Positions 1 to 6,017 are shown, counted from the first letter of the stretch. The stretch: 6,017 nt of DNA from Bacteroidia bacterium (GCA_023277325.1 JALRIQ010000153.1:1-6017); one strand, 5' to 3'. Notes: generated by a model not told the origin, from the letters alone. Numbers and translations: made by a program.

Positions 1-91
1 TAACGATGCCTAAATCGACCATAGAGATGGTAGGGATTTCAGGATCCATCACCTCCTCCAAAGCTTTCCATATGTCGTTCGTGCTTACCAT
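1..91 (-). CDS. paaD: PaaD, phenylacetate degradation MIP18/DUF59-family protein (N-terminal part)
   Basis: Only the first 30 codons are in the window; the gene runs off the left edge. The translation begins MVSTNDIWKALEEVMDPEIP and continues TISMVDLGIV. The DPEIPxxSMVDLGIV signature is characteristic of PaaD and the wider MIP18/SufT-like family. PaaD is not a subunit of the catalytic core. From knowledge of the family it is thought to help mature or repair metal centres of the phenylacetyl-CoA epoxidase system. The ATG lies inside the end of paaC (GAATGGTAA), giving a 7-nt overlap that suggests translational coupling. Gene order paaB-paaC-paaD on one strand fits the standard paa operon. Confidence 0.92.
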   Translation of the reverse strand, partial: MVSTNDIWKALEEVMDPEIPTISMVDLGIV

Positions 92-855
92 TCTGCTCCC
101 GGATCAACGCGGAATACTTCCGTCATTTCATCCAATAAAGATTGTAAATTTTCTGTATGCTTTCCGCTACGTCCGCCATAAACCGGTTTCCAGGTACTTT
201 CGTCTGGAATTTTTAGCTCGGCAGCTTCCAAAACAGGAGTGATTGCAGCAAGCCATTGTGCTTTTAATGCCTCTTCGCCTTGCCAAATACCTTCTTTGAT
301 TAAGGTTTCTTCGTAAGGGGAAGCTTCAAATATTCCCAATGCAAGGTTCCAGCAGAAGTCGAGACTGGCTTGCATGCGTTTTTTACTTTCTTCGGTTCCT
401 TTTCCAAGTTGCATCACAAAGGTGTCGCCATGGAATTTATGGTATTTCAGTTCTCCTTTGAATTTGCGGGCCAACTTCGCCAGAGGCTCATAGCTGGATT
501 CCATCAACATTTCATAACGCAAGAGTTCTGCATTATCAAATAGGAAATGACGCACCAAAGAAAAATCGTATTCGCCAATTGGGTATTCAACTAATTCGCA
601 ATTGTGGAATTGGTGATCGTTACGGGTAAAGGCAACCGTATCGGGGTCAGCCTCCCCAAGGTTATTCAATAATTGATACAAGGCCAATGCCTGACCGAGT
701 TTATCCTGAGCCATAGAGGAGAAGGAAATATCTTCTTCCAGCATTGGACCGATGCCTGTCCACTCCGAATTACGATGACCCAAGATCAATAGGTCATCCG
801 CCATTTTATAAAGCAGCTCTTTTACTGCAAGCGTGTTTTGTTCGTTCATGTTCAT
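85..855 (-). CDS. paaC: PaaC, structural subunit of 1,2-phenylacetyl-CoA epoxidase
   Basis: PaaC is a ferritin-like helical protein that pairs with the di-iron subunit PaaA in the epoxidase, which converts phenylacetyl-CoA to its ring-1,2-epoxide in the cytoplasm. Recognisable family blocks are LGHRNSEWTGIGPMLEEDIS near residues 25-44, DFSLVRHFLFD near 97-107, and KFHGDTFVMQLGKGTEES near 140-157. The length of about 256 residues matches the family (about 250). An upstream in-frame TTG at 861 overlaps the paaB stop as TTGA, but AAGGA at 868-864 is only 2 nt from it. The same AAGGA is 8 nt from the ATG at 855, so I chose that start. PaaC itself carries no catalytic di-iron site in this family, so it needs PaaA, which is not encoded nearby upstream. 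Confidence 0.95.
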   Translation of the reverse strand: MNMNEQNTLAVKELLYKMADDLLILGHRNSEWTGIGPMLEEDISFSSMAQDKLGQALALYQLLNNLGEADPDTVAFTRNDHQFHNCELVEYPIGEYDFSLVRHFLFDNAELLRYEMLMESSYEPLAKLARKFKGELKYHKFHGDTFVMQLGKGTEESKKRMQASLDFCWNLALGIFEASPYEETLIKEGIWQGEEALKAQWLAAITPVLEAAELKIPDESTWKPVYGGRSGKHTENLQSLLDEMTEVFRVDPGAEW

Positions 856-857
856 AA

Positions 858-1235
858 TCAAGATCCTTGTTTGGCTTTGTATTCGTTAATTTTATCCATC
901 ACCTTATACGGTGTTGCTTCGCGGTATTGTTTTTCAGGGGTAGTGCTGAAAATATCGGAGTCATCATAATCAGAGGCAAAAATGTCTGCCGTGCGCGCAA
1001 CCCAAATATTGACGCTTACACCACGTCGACCATATTGTTCCTTTCCGAACAAAAGAGCCATCTCCGGATTTGGCGCGTGAACCGTTCCTACGTGGGTATG
1101 GTGAGTACCTCTTTTCTTTTGATGGAAAACCTCGTAGGTTTCAAAATGCTCCAAGGGTTGAAGCTCCTGTTCCATGCTGGCATCGGCATCGAGTTCAGCG
1201 CGGGAAATACGTGGGTCTAAGGATTTTATGATCAT
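858..1235 (-). CDS. paaB: PaaB, small subunit of 1,2-phenylacetyl-CoA epoxidase complex
   Basis: The 125-residue protein contains the PaaB core: FETYEVFHQKKRG (about residues 31-43), then HTHVGTVHAPNPEMAL and EQYGRRG followed by IWVA, ending with an REATPYKVMDKI segment. PaaB is a small accessory subunit that bridges PaaA-PaaC units in the multicomponent monooxygenase. It is longer than the roughly 95-residue enterobacterial protein because of about 30 extra N-terminal residues starting MIIKSLDPRISRAEL. From memory this extension is common in Bacteroidota. The stop codon TGA sits at 860-858, just before the paaC start, so the two are co-transcribed. It is the first paa gene of this cluster, with a palindrome 11 nt upstream of its ATG and no paaA in front. 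Confidence 0.94.
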   Translation of the reverse strand: MIIKSLDPRISRAELDADASMEQELQPLEHFETYEVFHQKKRGTHHTHVGTVHAPNPEMALLFGKEQYGRRGVSVNIWVARTADIFASDYDDSDIFSTTPEKQYREATPYKVMDKINEYKAKQGS

Positions 1236-1246
1236 AATAACGATTA

Positions 1247-1264
1247 AACTAACGCAAGTTAGTT
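1247..1264. promoter_or_regulatory. 18-bp palindrome upstream of paaB, candidate repressor operator
   Basis: AACTAACGCAAGTTAGTT is a perfect 7-bp inverted repeat (AACTAAC/GTTAGTT) with a 4-nt centre, and two more symmetric pairs follow after one mismatch on each side. It lies 11 nt upstream of the paaB ATG, in the 58-nt gap after the di-heme peroxidase gene. Its size and AT-rich symmetric form fit a dimeric operator such as those bound by TetR-family regulators, and PaaR-type TetR regulators control phenylacetate genes in several bacteria. A weak Bacteroidota -7-like element, CAACTTTG (minus strand, 1288-1281), lies just upstream, so a bound repressor would cover the presumed transcription start. 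There is no U-tract, so it is not a good terminator. The regulator identity is inference. Confidence 0.5.
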
Positions 1265-1293
1265 AAAATGTTGGGGAAAGCAAAGTTGACCCT

Positions 1294-2310
1294 TCAAGGA
1301 CGGTAGTTGGGGTTTTTCACGAAGCTAGAGTCAGAAAGGCTTTGGAGGAAAATGATTAAATCTGATTTCTCTTCCGGACTCAGCGTAAAACCTTGGATTA
1401 AGGGGTTTTTATTGGGGTTATTGGCTCCTCCACTGGCGTAAAAATCGATGACCTCATTCAATGTTCTTATCGATCCATCATGCATATAGGGAGGTGTTAA
1501 TGCCACATTGCGCAAGGAGGGTATTTTGAAGGAGCCGCTATCTTCACTCAACTTGCTGAATCGAAACCTGCCTGGATCTTTGTAGGTCATATAAAGTCCA
1601 TTGTTTTCAGGCTGGAAATTGGTGAAAAAGGGTTCGCTATGGCATTTTGCGCAGTTCAGCCTATCGGAAAGAAACAATTGATAGCCCTTTTCTTCGGCAC
1701 TACTTCGAATTCTTTGCCCTCTTCGTGCCTGATCATAGGCTGAGTTAGCGCTGATTAAAGTGCGCTCAAATGCTGCGATTGAACGGGTAATGGAATAGGG
1801 TCCAGGTTCCTGTCCATAAGCCAGCCGACTCAATGAATCGTAAAAAGGAATCTTGGATAGGGTAACGCCGATATCGACAATATTATGCGCGAATTCATTA
1901 TGCTCCTGTATGGGCACCAGGATTTGCATTTCTAAAGTTGGTAGGGAAGCCTCTCTCAGGTAATGTGGCTGATAGGCCAAGTTAAAAAGGGAAGGCACAT
2001 TCCGGGTGCCTGGTCTTTGGAAAACCCCAGGTGTTGTGGCTGCGTTGTCTGCAAAAGCCAAAGATGGTACATGGCAACTTGCACAGCTTATGCTCGAATC
2101 AATACTTAAAATGGGATCATAAAATAGCGCCTTACCTAATTCGATTCTTGCTGCATTTGGCTGGTTTTCTCCGGGAATAATAGGAGATGGAAAATCGTCA
2201 GGGTAAACAGAATACCACGGACGATCATCCACCTTCTGCGGATTGTCTTTTTTACAGGCCGTCCAGAGTAGGGCACCAAGTAGCACCAATTTGAGGCCTG
2301 CATATTTCAT
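1294..2310 (-). CDS. Di-heme MauG/MbnH-type cytochrome c peroxidase lipoprotein (second copy)
   Basis: This 338-residue exported di-heme protein is of the bacterial cytochrome c peroxidase/MauG/MbnH superfamily. A lipoprotein signal ends in LWTAC (lipid Cys19). Two c-type heme sites are present: CASCH at 76-80 and CAKCH at 220-224. The family block IPSLRNVALTPPYMHDGS is at 263-280 and DFYASGG at 289-295. By motif alignment Tyr291 takes the place of the distal Met of classical peroxidases, as in MauG; this is inference. Glu139 (PIQEHNEF) matches the conserved acid of the active site. The FWDGR motif with the inter-heme Trp is absent, and Arg119 stands at that place. The GG and FTLSPEEKSDL ending resembles MbnH. 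The ATG overlaps the TGA of the upstream paralogue by 1 nt (TGATG), indicating coupled translation. The likely role is oxidative modification of the MbnP partner; an ordinary peroxidase cannot be excluded. Confidence 0.88.
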   Translation of the reverse strand: MKYAGLKLVLLGALLWTACKKDNPQKVDDRPWYSVYPDDFPSPIIPGENQPNAARIELGKALFYDPILSIDSSISCASCHVPSLAFADNAATTPGVFQRPGTRNVPSLFNLAYQPHYLREASLPTLEMQILVPIQEHNEFAHNIVDIGVTLSKIPFYDSLSRLAYGQEPGPYSITRSIAAFERTLISANSAYDQARRGQRIRSSAEEKGYQLFLSDRLNCAKCHSEPFFTNFQPENNGLYMTYKDPGRFRFSKLSEDSGSFKIPSLRNVALTPPYMHDGSIRTLNEVIDFYASGGANNPNKNPLIQGFTLSPEEKSDLIIFLQSLSDSSFVKNPNYRP

Positions 2311-3398
2311 CAGTTCGGGTCGCTATAACGTGGGTCGTTGATTAACGCGTAGTCGGTGAGGGTTTTCAAGAAAGTAATGAGGTCTGACTTTTCCTGCGCA
2401 TCAAGCATTAGTCCAGTTCCACGCGTGCTTTGTAAAGCTGGATCCAAGCTCGGAGAACCTTTTATTCCATGATCATAGTGGTCGATAACTTCCTCAAGGC
2501 TAGCAAATCGTCCATCATGCATATAGGGTGGGGTGAGCTCGATATTTCTTAAGCTGGTTACTTTAAATGCCGCTCTATCGTTTACATTTCCGGTTACATT
2601 TTCTCTGCCCAAATCTGTGAAATCGATGGAGCTATCCAAGCCATTATTGGCATAGCGTCCAGTTGAGAAGTTTGCCCCACCATGGCAGTGAGCGCAATCG
2701 GCGCCAGACTCTTCTGGGAAGAAGCTATTGTATTCCGCAAAATAGAGCTTTCTACCACGTTCTTCTGCGGGAGTAAGCGTTTGTTTGCCTGCAAGATAGT
2801 CGTCGTACTTACTGCGATAGGAAACAATGCTGTTCATAAATTGCTCGAGGGCCAGAGCGATGCGTTTTGGATTGATCTCGCTGCTACCAAAGGCCTTATT
2901 AAACTGCTCGGTATAGGTGGCCATAGCAGAAAGTTTGCTCACCACATTATCCAATGTTTCATCCATCTCCAGAGGATCTTGGATAGGCATGATAGACTGG
3001 TCACGAAGCAGGTGAGCACGCCCATCCCAAAAGAACTCGTTTTTGTTCCATAGCATATTAAAAACAGCCATGGCCTGGCGCTTTCCTTCCAAACCACGAA
3101 TACCTATCGAAAGCCTTGCGGTGTCGGTAAAGGCATTTGCTTGTCGGTGACAGCTTGCGCAGCTTTGGGTACCATCGCCAGATAACGCTGTTTCATAAAA
3201 CAACATTCTTCCTAGCTTAACCCCTTCTACTGTTAGTGGGTTGTCTGCCGGCTGTTCTGGTTCCGGCAAGGCGCCGTATTCCAGCGTATAACTTGGATTA
3301 TTAAATGAAGTTTGTGTATCGGGTTCGTCTTTGCTGCAGCCCCAAAGGATTACGATTCCGCTGAGGACTGCAGTTAAGCCAGTTTTAGTTAAACGCAT
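2310..3398 (-). CDS. Di-heme MauG/cytochrome c peroxidase-family lipoprotein (first copy)
   Basis: This 362-residue di-heme protein has a lipobox ILWGC (lipid Cys21) followed by SKDEP, which matches the C-x-K-(D/E)2 surface export signal described in Bacteroidota. Heme sites are CASCH at 80-84 and CAHCH at 235-239. The FFWDGRA motif (122-128) keeps the inter-heme Trp124 known from peroxidases and MauG, and Glu144 in PIQDPLEM is the conserved active-site acid. The C-terminal heme domain has SLRNIELTPPYMHDGRF (282-298) and DHYDHG, with Tyr308 at the distal-ligand position; this assignment is inferred from alignment. The second peroxidase His (SIGH in classical enzymes) is Ile100 here, a MauG-like trait. 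It starts 7 nt after the MbnP stop and is followed by its paralogue with a 1-nt overlap. The products are likely partners acting on MbnP. Confidence 0.9.
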   Translation of the reverse strand: MRLTKTGLTAVLSGIVILWGCSKDEPDTQTSFNNPSYTLEYGALPEPEQPADNPLTVEGVKLGRMLFYETALSGDGTQSCASCHRQANAFTDTARLSIGIRGLEGKRQAMAVFNMLWNKNEFFWDGRAHLLRDQSIMPIQDPLEMDETLDNVVSKLSAMATYTEQFNKAFGSSEINPKRIALALEQFMNSIVSYRSKYDDYLAGKQTLTPAEERGRKLYFAEYNSFFPEESGADCAHCHGGANFSTGRYANNGLDSSIDFTDLGRENVTGNVNDRAAFKVTSLRNIELTPPYMHDGRFASLEEVIDHYDHGIKGSPSLDPALQSTRGTGLMLDAQEKSDLITFLKTLTDYALINDPRYSDPN

Positions 3399-3405
3399 TG
3401 TATTT

Positions 3406-4368
3406 TTAATGAGTTACTACCCATTTGATAAGGGTATAGTTTTGCTCTGTGCCTAAGGCTTGAATAAAATAGATACCAGGAGTGTTTACTTCTAATGGGG
3501 TATTTGCTGCAGGAGTCGTTACCCGAAGCACTTCTTGTCCTTGTTGATTGTAAACTACAATTGCCTGCACAGCAGCAGAATTTTCCAATTGCAAGGTCGA
3601 AACATTGGCACTTGGATTCGGATATAAACGGGCCGCTAAAGCAACTGGAGCATTTACAAAAAGGGCTGAGGCATTTCCTTCTGAGGAGGTAAATACTTTC
3701 GTTTGGAAATTGGTCATGAGGTCGGCACCTTCAAAATTTTCTGCGTGTACGATCAATCCATCTTTGGTAACGATTCCCGCTAATGTTTCCTGGTAGTCTG
3801 CGTTCAATTCGATGGTTAGATCACTTCCAGAAGTGCTTCCTGCAGTAGCAATCTTTATTTGCTTGTAGTTGACATCTCCCAAAGAGTGAATTTCCATATT
3901 TTGATTGCGCATTGGACCTGCGCTTCCTTCAAGTGCAACAAAACGGTAACCTGCTTCCCAACCCCAATGCATGGATGGAGATTTTGGAGCAAGTGGGTGA
4001 CTTGGTGCATAGGCACTTGGGTCTTTATGGTTAACCGTTGGTTCTATACCCACAGCAAAACGAATTTCTTCTAAAGAGGTGATTGCAAAGTTCCCGAGTA
4101 AGACATTGGTGCTGCTTCCGGCATTCACCAATAACCACGTATCATTTACTTTGGTGATTTGGCCTCCGTCATGCACTAAGGCGATTTGACTGATATAATA
4201 TTCAAGTCTTCTGAATTTAACTTCTTCACCATCGGCAGTTTCTGTATCCGTATTAAATGCAAAGGGATCAGCACCTAAAAGGTGATTGATTTTGAGGTAA
4301 ACATCTGATTGCGCTTGTATGCTCAAAACAGTAAGAAGCATAATGCTGGCGAGTACTAGTTTTTTCAT
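3406..4368 (-). CDS. MbnP-family copper-binding protein with T9SS type A sorting domain
   Basis: The protein (320 residues from the chosen ATG) has a signal peptide MKKLVLASIMLLTVLSIQA. The MbnP domain follows: VYLKINHLLG (His29), LEYYISQIAL (about 56-65), FAVGIEPTVNH (His114), then HPLAPKSPSMHWGWEAGYRF (124-143) with His124, His134, Trp135 and Trp137. This is the family also called metallo-mystery pair MbnP. Characterised members bind copper through histidines and a kynurenine made from Trp by the MbnH di-heme enzyme. The last 75 or so residues, with YPNP, a beta-rich repeat, GIYFIQ and the end LIKWVVTH, are a T9SS type A sorting domain, so it is exported to the surface or medium. An in-frame TTG at 4398 would add 10 residues ahead of the signal peptide and is unlikely. 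It is the first gene of a three-gene unit with two di-heme enzymes. Confidence 0.87.
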   Translation of the reverse strand: MKKLVLASIMLLTVLSIQAQSDVYLKINHLLGADPFAFNTDTETADGEEVKFRRLEYYISQIALVHDGGQITKVNDTWLLVNAGSSTNVLLGNFAITSLEEIRFAVGIEPTVNHKDPSAYAPSHPLAPKSPSMHWGWEAGYRFVALEGSAGPMRNQNMEIHSLGDVNYKQIKIATAGSTSGSDLTIELNADYQETLAGIVTKDGLIVHAENFEGADLMTNFQTKVFTSSEGNASALFVNAPVALAARLYPNPSANVSTLQLENSAAVQAIVVYNQQGQEVLRVTTPAANTPLEVNTPGIYFIQALGTEQNYTLIKWVVTH

Positions 4369-4428
4369 AGCATTGATTTGATCACCCGAAGATAACAAAT
4401 CTTTCTGATAATCGTTTGAAAGCCTCGA

Positions 4429-4918
4429 CTAGATTAGGCCCCTCGCTTTGAGCACTAAATAACGATTGATGGTATTCAGGGTGAGGTCTTCCGGACTAGT
4501 TAAGAATGAGATAATTCCGTTTTTTCGAAGCTCAGCCACAATCTGTTCCTTTTTAAAACGCATTTTTTCAGCCACGGTCATTCTATACTCATCATGCAGG
4601 TTTTTCGCTTTTTTATGGATGAGGGCAAGGGTTTCTGTATTCTCGAAGAAAACGACCAACAACAAATGGTTCTTCGCCATGGCCTTGAAATAGGGAAGGC
4701 GACGCTTCATGGAAGGAACCGTATCAAAATTGGTGAAGAGAATAAGTAGAGAACGCTGAGGCACGAACTTTTTTAGCTGAAGAAACAGGCGCTCATAGTC
4801 AGACTCTAAAAACTGAGTTTCTCGGCGGTAAAGCAATATCGTATTTTTGGATGGCGATATTAGCCAAAACCAGAGATGCTTTTAGGGCATGATTCAAAAG
4901 GGTCATCTCTTCAAAGGG
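4429..4918 (-). pseudogene. DUF58 domain protein remnant, N-terminally truncated and internally deleted
   Basis: The open frame from 4836 to 4429 encodes the C-terminal part of a DUF58 protein: YRRETQFLESDYERLF, RSLLILFTNFD, HLLLVVFFENTE, LTSPEDLTLNTINRYL and the end KARGLI. It has no credible start; the first available codon is an internal TTG. In another minus-strand frame at 4918-4834 the preceding DUF58 block is clear: PFEEMTLLNHAL, then KASLVLANIAIQKYDIA. Between KYDIA and LYRRET, family members normally have roughly 28 more residues (GLxTFS onwards). These are missing and the frame changes, so the lost piece should be 3n+2 nt. Everything before PFEEM, about half of a normal 400-residue-plus protein, is also gone. 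DUF58 proteins usually work with MoxR ATPases and their function is poorly defined. The remnant is probably inactive. An assembly error remains possible. Confidence 0.75.
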
Positions 4919-5094
4919 TTGGTCTTTTGCTTTTGGAACTGAAGAAGAGCAGAAATGAAATTTCCGTATTGCGATTGGCTCAGGAAGCGCGTAAAAACTT
5001 ATGCGAGCACCTGACTATCGAAACAGAAGCAAATGATATGGAATCTCTTAATCGTTTGATGGATGATTATAATTTCATCCAGTCACGAGCTTAG
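4876..5094 (+). pseudogene. Unrecognised plus-strand ORF, probable 3' fragment of a broken gene
   Basis: The frame encodes 72 residues from an ATG at 4876. The first 14 codons, up to about 4918, are antisense to the DUF58 block PFEEMTLL and so are probably not original coding sequence. The rest starts near VGLLLLELKKSRNEISVLRL and ends [11 protein letters not shown]. It is rich in Leu, Glu, Lys and Arg, probably helical, and its codon choice looks like that of real genes here, unlike most antisense frames. I do not recognise the family. Its TAG stop at 5092-5094 overlaps the pdxJ TAA (complement of 5091-5093), a tight tail-to-tail arrangement typical of true convergent genes. It is the only plus-strand frame in the window that I consider plausible. 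No ribosome binding site or promoter was seen, and it may be a small gene rather than a remnant. Confidence 0.4.
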
Positions 5095-5813
5095 CGCATG
5101 CAATCCAAATACGCCTTGATGGTGTTTTCTAAGCCCATATAAAGGGCATCACAAATCAGGGCATGACCGATGCTCACTTCCAATAGGTTTGGAATATTCT
5201 CATGGAAATAACGCAGGTTTTCAAGGCTTAGATCATGGCCTGCATTGATGCCAAGTCCGAGTTCACTGGCACGAATCGCCGCATCCTTATAATCGATCAA
5301 AGCCTTTTTCGGATTTGTTGGGTATTGATGGGCATAAGCTTCGGTATAGAGTTCAATACGATCTGCATTTACTGCTTTGGCTCCTTCAATCATTGGGAGA
5401 ATTGGGTCGACAAAAAGGGATACCCGAATATTGGCTTTTTTAAACTCAGCAACGATATCTTTCAGGTAATGGGCATGACGTTCCGTATCCCAGCCTTGAT
5501 TGCTGGTTAGGGCAGAGCTGGCATCTGGAACTAGGGTAACCTGATCTGGAACCACTTCCATCACCAAATCCATGAAGCGTTTCTCCATCGGATTCCCTTC
5601 GATATTAAATTCCGTAGTAACGACCTTTTTCAGCTCACGCACATCGTTATAGCGGATATGACGCTCATCAGGACGCGGGTGCACCGTGATGCCCTGAGCA
5701 CCAAACTTCTCTGCGTCAAGGGCTGCTTTGATGATGTCTGGGTTATTGCCACCACGCGCATTTCGCAGGGTCGCAAACTTGTTGATGTTTACGGAAAGCC
5801 TCGTTTGACCCAT
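5091..5813 (-). CDS. pdxJ: PdxJ, pyridoxine 5'-phosphate synthase
   Basis: PdxJ joins 1-deoxy-D-xylulose 5-phosphate and 3-amino-2-oxopropyl phosphate to make pyridoxine 5'-phosphate, the last ring-forming step of the DXP-dependent vitamin B6 pathway, in the cytoplasm. The 240-residue length is normal. Diagnostic motifs of this TIM barrel are [15 protein letters not shown] (8-22), [14 protein letters not shown] (41-54, with His45 and phosphate-binding Arg), FNIEGNP (69-75, Glu72), RIELYTE (152-158), [13 protein letters not shown] (188-200, His193) and VSIGHALI (213-220). The ATG is 2 nt after the stop of the ABC-F gene (TAAGCATG), so the two are probably co-transcribed. No clear Shine-Dalgarno sequence is visible, as often in Bacteroidota. 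The stop overlaps that of the convergent plus-strand fragment. Confidence 0.97.
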   Translation of the reverse strand: MGQTRLSVNINKFATLRNARGGNNPDIIKAALDAEKFGAQGITVHPRPDERHIRYNDVRELKKVVTTEFNIEGNPMEKRFMDLVMEVVPDQVTLVPDASSALTSNQGWDTERHAHYLKDIVAEFKKANIRVSLFVDPILPMIEGAKAVNADRIELYTEAYAHQYPTNPKKALIDYKDAAIRASELGLGINAGHDLSLENLRYFHENIPNLLEVSIGHALICDALYMGLENTIKAYLDCMR

Positions 5814-5815
5814 GC

Positions 5816-6017
5816 TTATTTTGCTTTTGCAGCGTAAAGGTTGGCACTTTGCTCACGCACTTCAGCACTTTCCAGGAAATCGTCATAGCTCATAAGTTTG
5901 TCGATCATGCCGTTTGGTCCGATTTCAATCACACGGTTAGCTACCGTATTGGTAAACTCGTGGTCATGGGAAGTGAAAATTACCGTTCCTTTATAGTCAA
6001 TCAGTCCGTTGTTGAAG
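5816..6017 (-). CDS. ABC-F family ATP-binding protein (C-terminal part)
   Basis: Only the last 66 codons or so are present; the gene enters from the right edge. The translation reads [20 protein letters not shown], then [20 protein letters not shown] and [16 protein letters not shown]. The switch-histidine motif TSHDHEF and the following [11 protein letters not shown](7)-YDDFL are typical of the second ATPase domain of soluble ABC-F proteins, closest by eye to the YbiT/Ettr-like group. These act on ribosomes in translation and not as membrane transporters. The stop TAA at 5818-5816 is 2 nt from pdxJ. The subfamily cannot be decided from this short tail. Confidence 0.9.
   Translation of the reverse strand, partial: FNNGLIDYKGTVIFTSHDHEFTNTVANRVIEIGPNGMIDKLMSYDDFLESAEVREQSANLYAAKAK

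Noticed and set aside
859..861. TTG start for PaaC
   Set aside because: The AAGGA motif is only 2 nt from this codon but 8 nt from the ATG at 855, and the two extra residues add nothing conserved.
867..1220. 117-residue plus-strand frame opposite paaB
   Set aside because: It is fully antisense to a clear paaB, its translation resembles no family, and it has no ribosome binding site. The plus-strand frames at 6-242, 2682-3053, 3495-4074, 4466-4693 and 5235-5510, and the minus-strand one at 2594-2827, were rejected for the same reason.
1247..1264. Palindrome read as a Rho-independent terminator of the di-heme operon
   Set aside because: The stem is AT-rich and only 7 bp, and there is no run of U after it on the minus strand. 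The position just before paaB fits an operator better.
4396..4403. AAGATTTG (minus strand) as a Bacteroidota -7 element (TAnnTTTG) for the MbnP operon
   Set aside because: It has one mismatch in the core, and I found no -33 TTG at the right distance. An MbnP promoter probably lies in 4369-4428 but cannot be placed.
4401..4422. Possible hairpin CTTTC...GAAAG between DUF58 and MbnP
   Set aside because: The stem is only 5 bp with a 12-nt loop and no U-tract, so it is not convincing as a terminator.

Overview
The window looks like a piece of a Bacteroidota chromosome, probably flavobacterial or a related lineage. The evidence is a type IX secretion (T9SS) type A C-terminal sorting domain, two lipoproteins with Bacteroidota-style lipoboxes and acidic residues after the lipid cysteine, a PaaB of the long form that I associate with this phylum, and a DUF58 C-terminus with the typical ending KARGLI. 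Base composition is moderate. Every intact gene lies on the minus strand, so the window is best read from right to left. No tRNA, rRNA, CRISPR array or insertion sequence was seen.

Right end (5091-6017): the C-terminus of an ABC-F ATPase (switch-histidine motif TSHDHEF), followed after 2 nt by a complete pdxJ for vitamin B6 synthesis.

Damaged junction (4429-5094): pdxJ ends tail to tail against a plus-strand ORF of unknown family that looks like the 3' end of a broken gene. It abuts the middle of a minus-strand DUF58 gene that lacks its N-terminal half and also has an internal deletion with a frame change near 4834. The simplest reading is that a divergent gene pair was fused by a large deletion, plus a second small deletion in DUF58. 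An assembly error is the alternative.

Centre (1294-4368): a compact three-gene unit consisting of an MbnP-family protein with a T9SS sorting domain and two di-heme MauG/MbnH/cytochrome c peroxidase-family lipoproteins. In the known MbnH-MbnP pair, the di-heme enzyme oxidises a tryptophan of MbnP to kynurenine, which helps bind copper. This version has two non-equivalent di-heme partners. The first carries a C-x-K-(D/E)2 surface lipoprotein export signal, so the whole modification and copper-binding unit may sit on the cell surface.

Left end (1-1264): paaB, paaC and the start of paaD, which belong to the phenylacetyl-CoA epoxidase complex. The catalytic subunit gene paaA is not upstream of paaB; the di-heme peroxidase gene is. 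An 18-bp palindrome, AACTAAC-N4-GTTAGTT, lies just upstream of paaB and looks like a dimeric repressor operator, possibly for a TetR-type PaaR.
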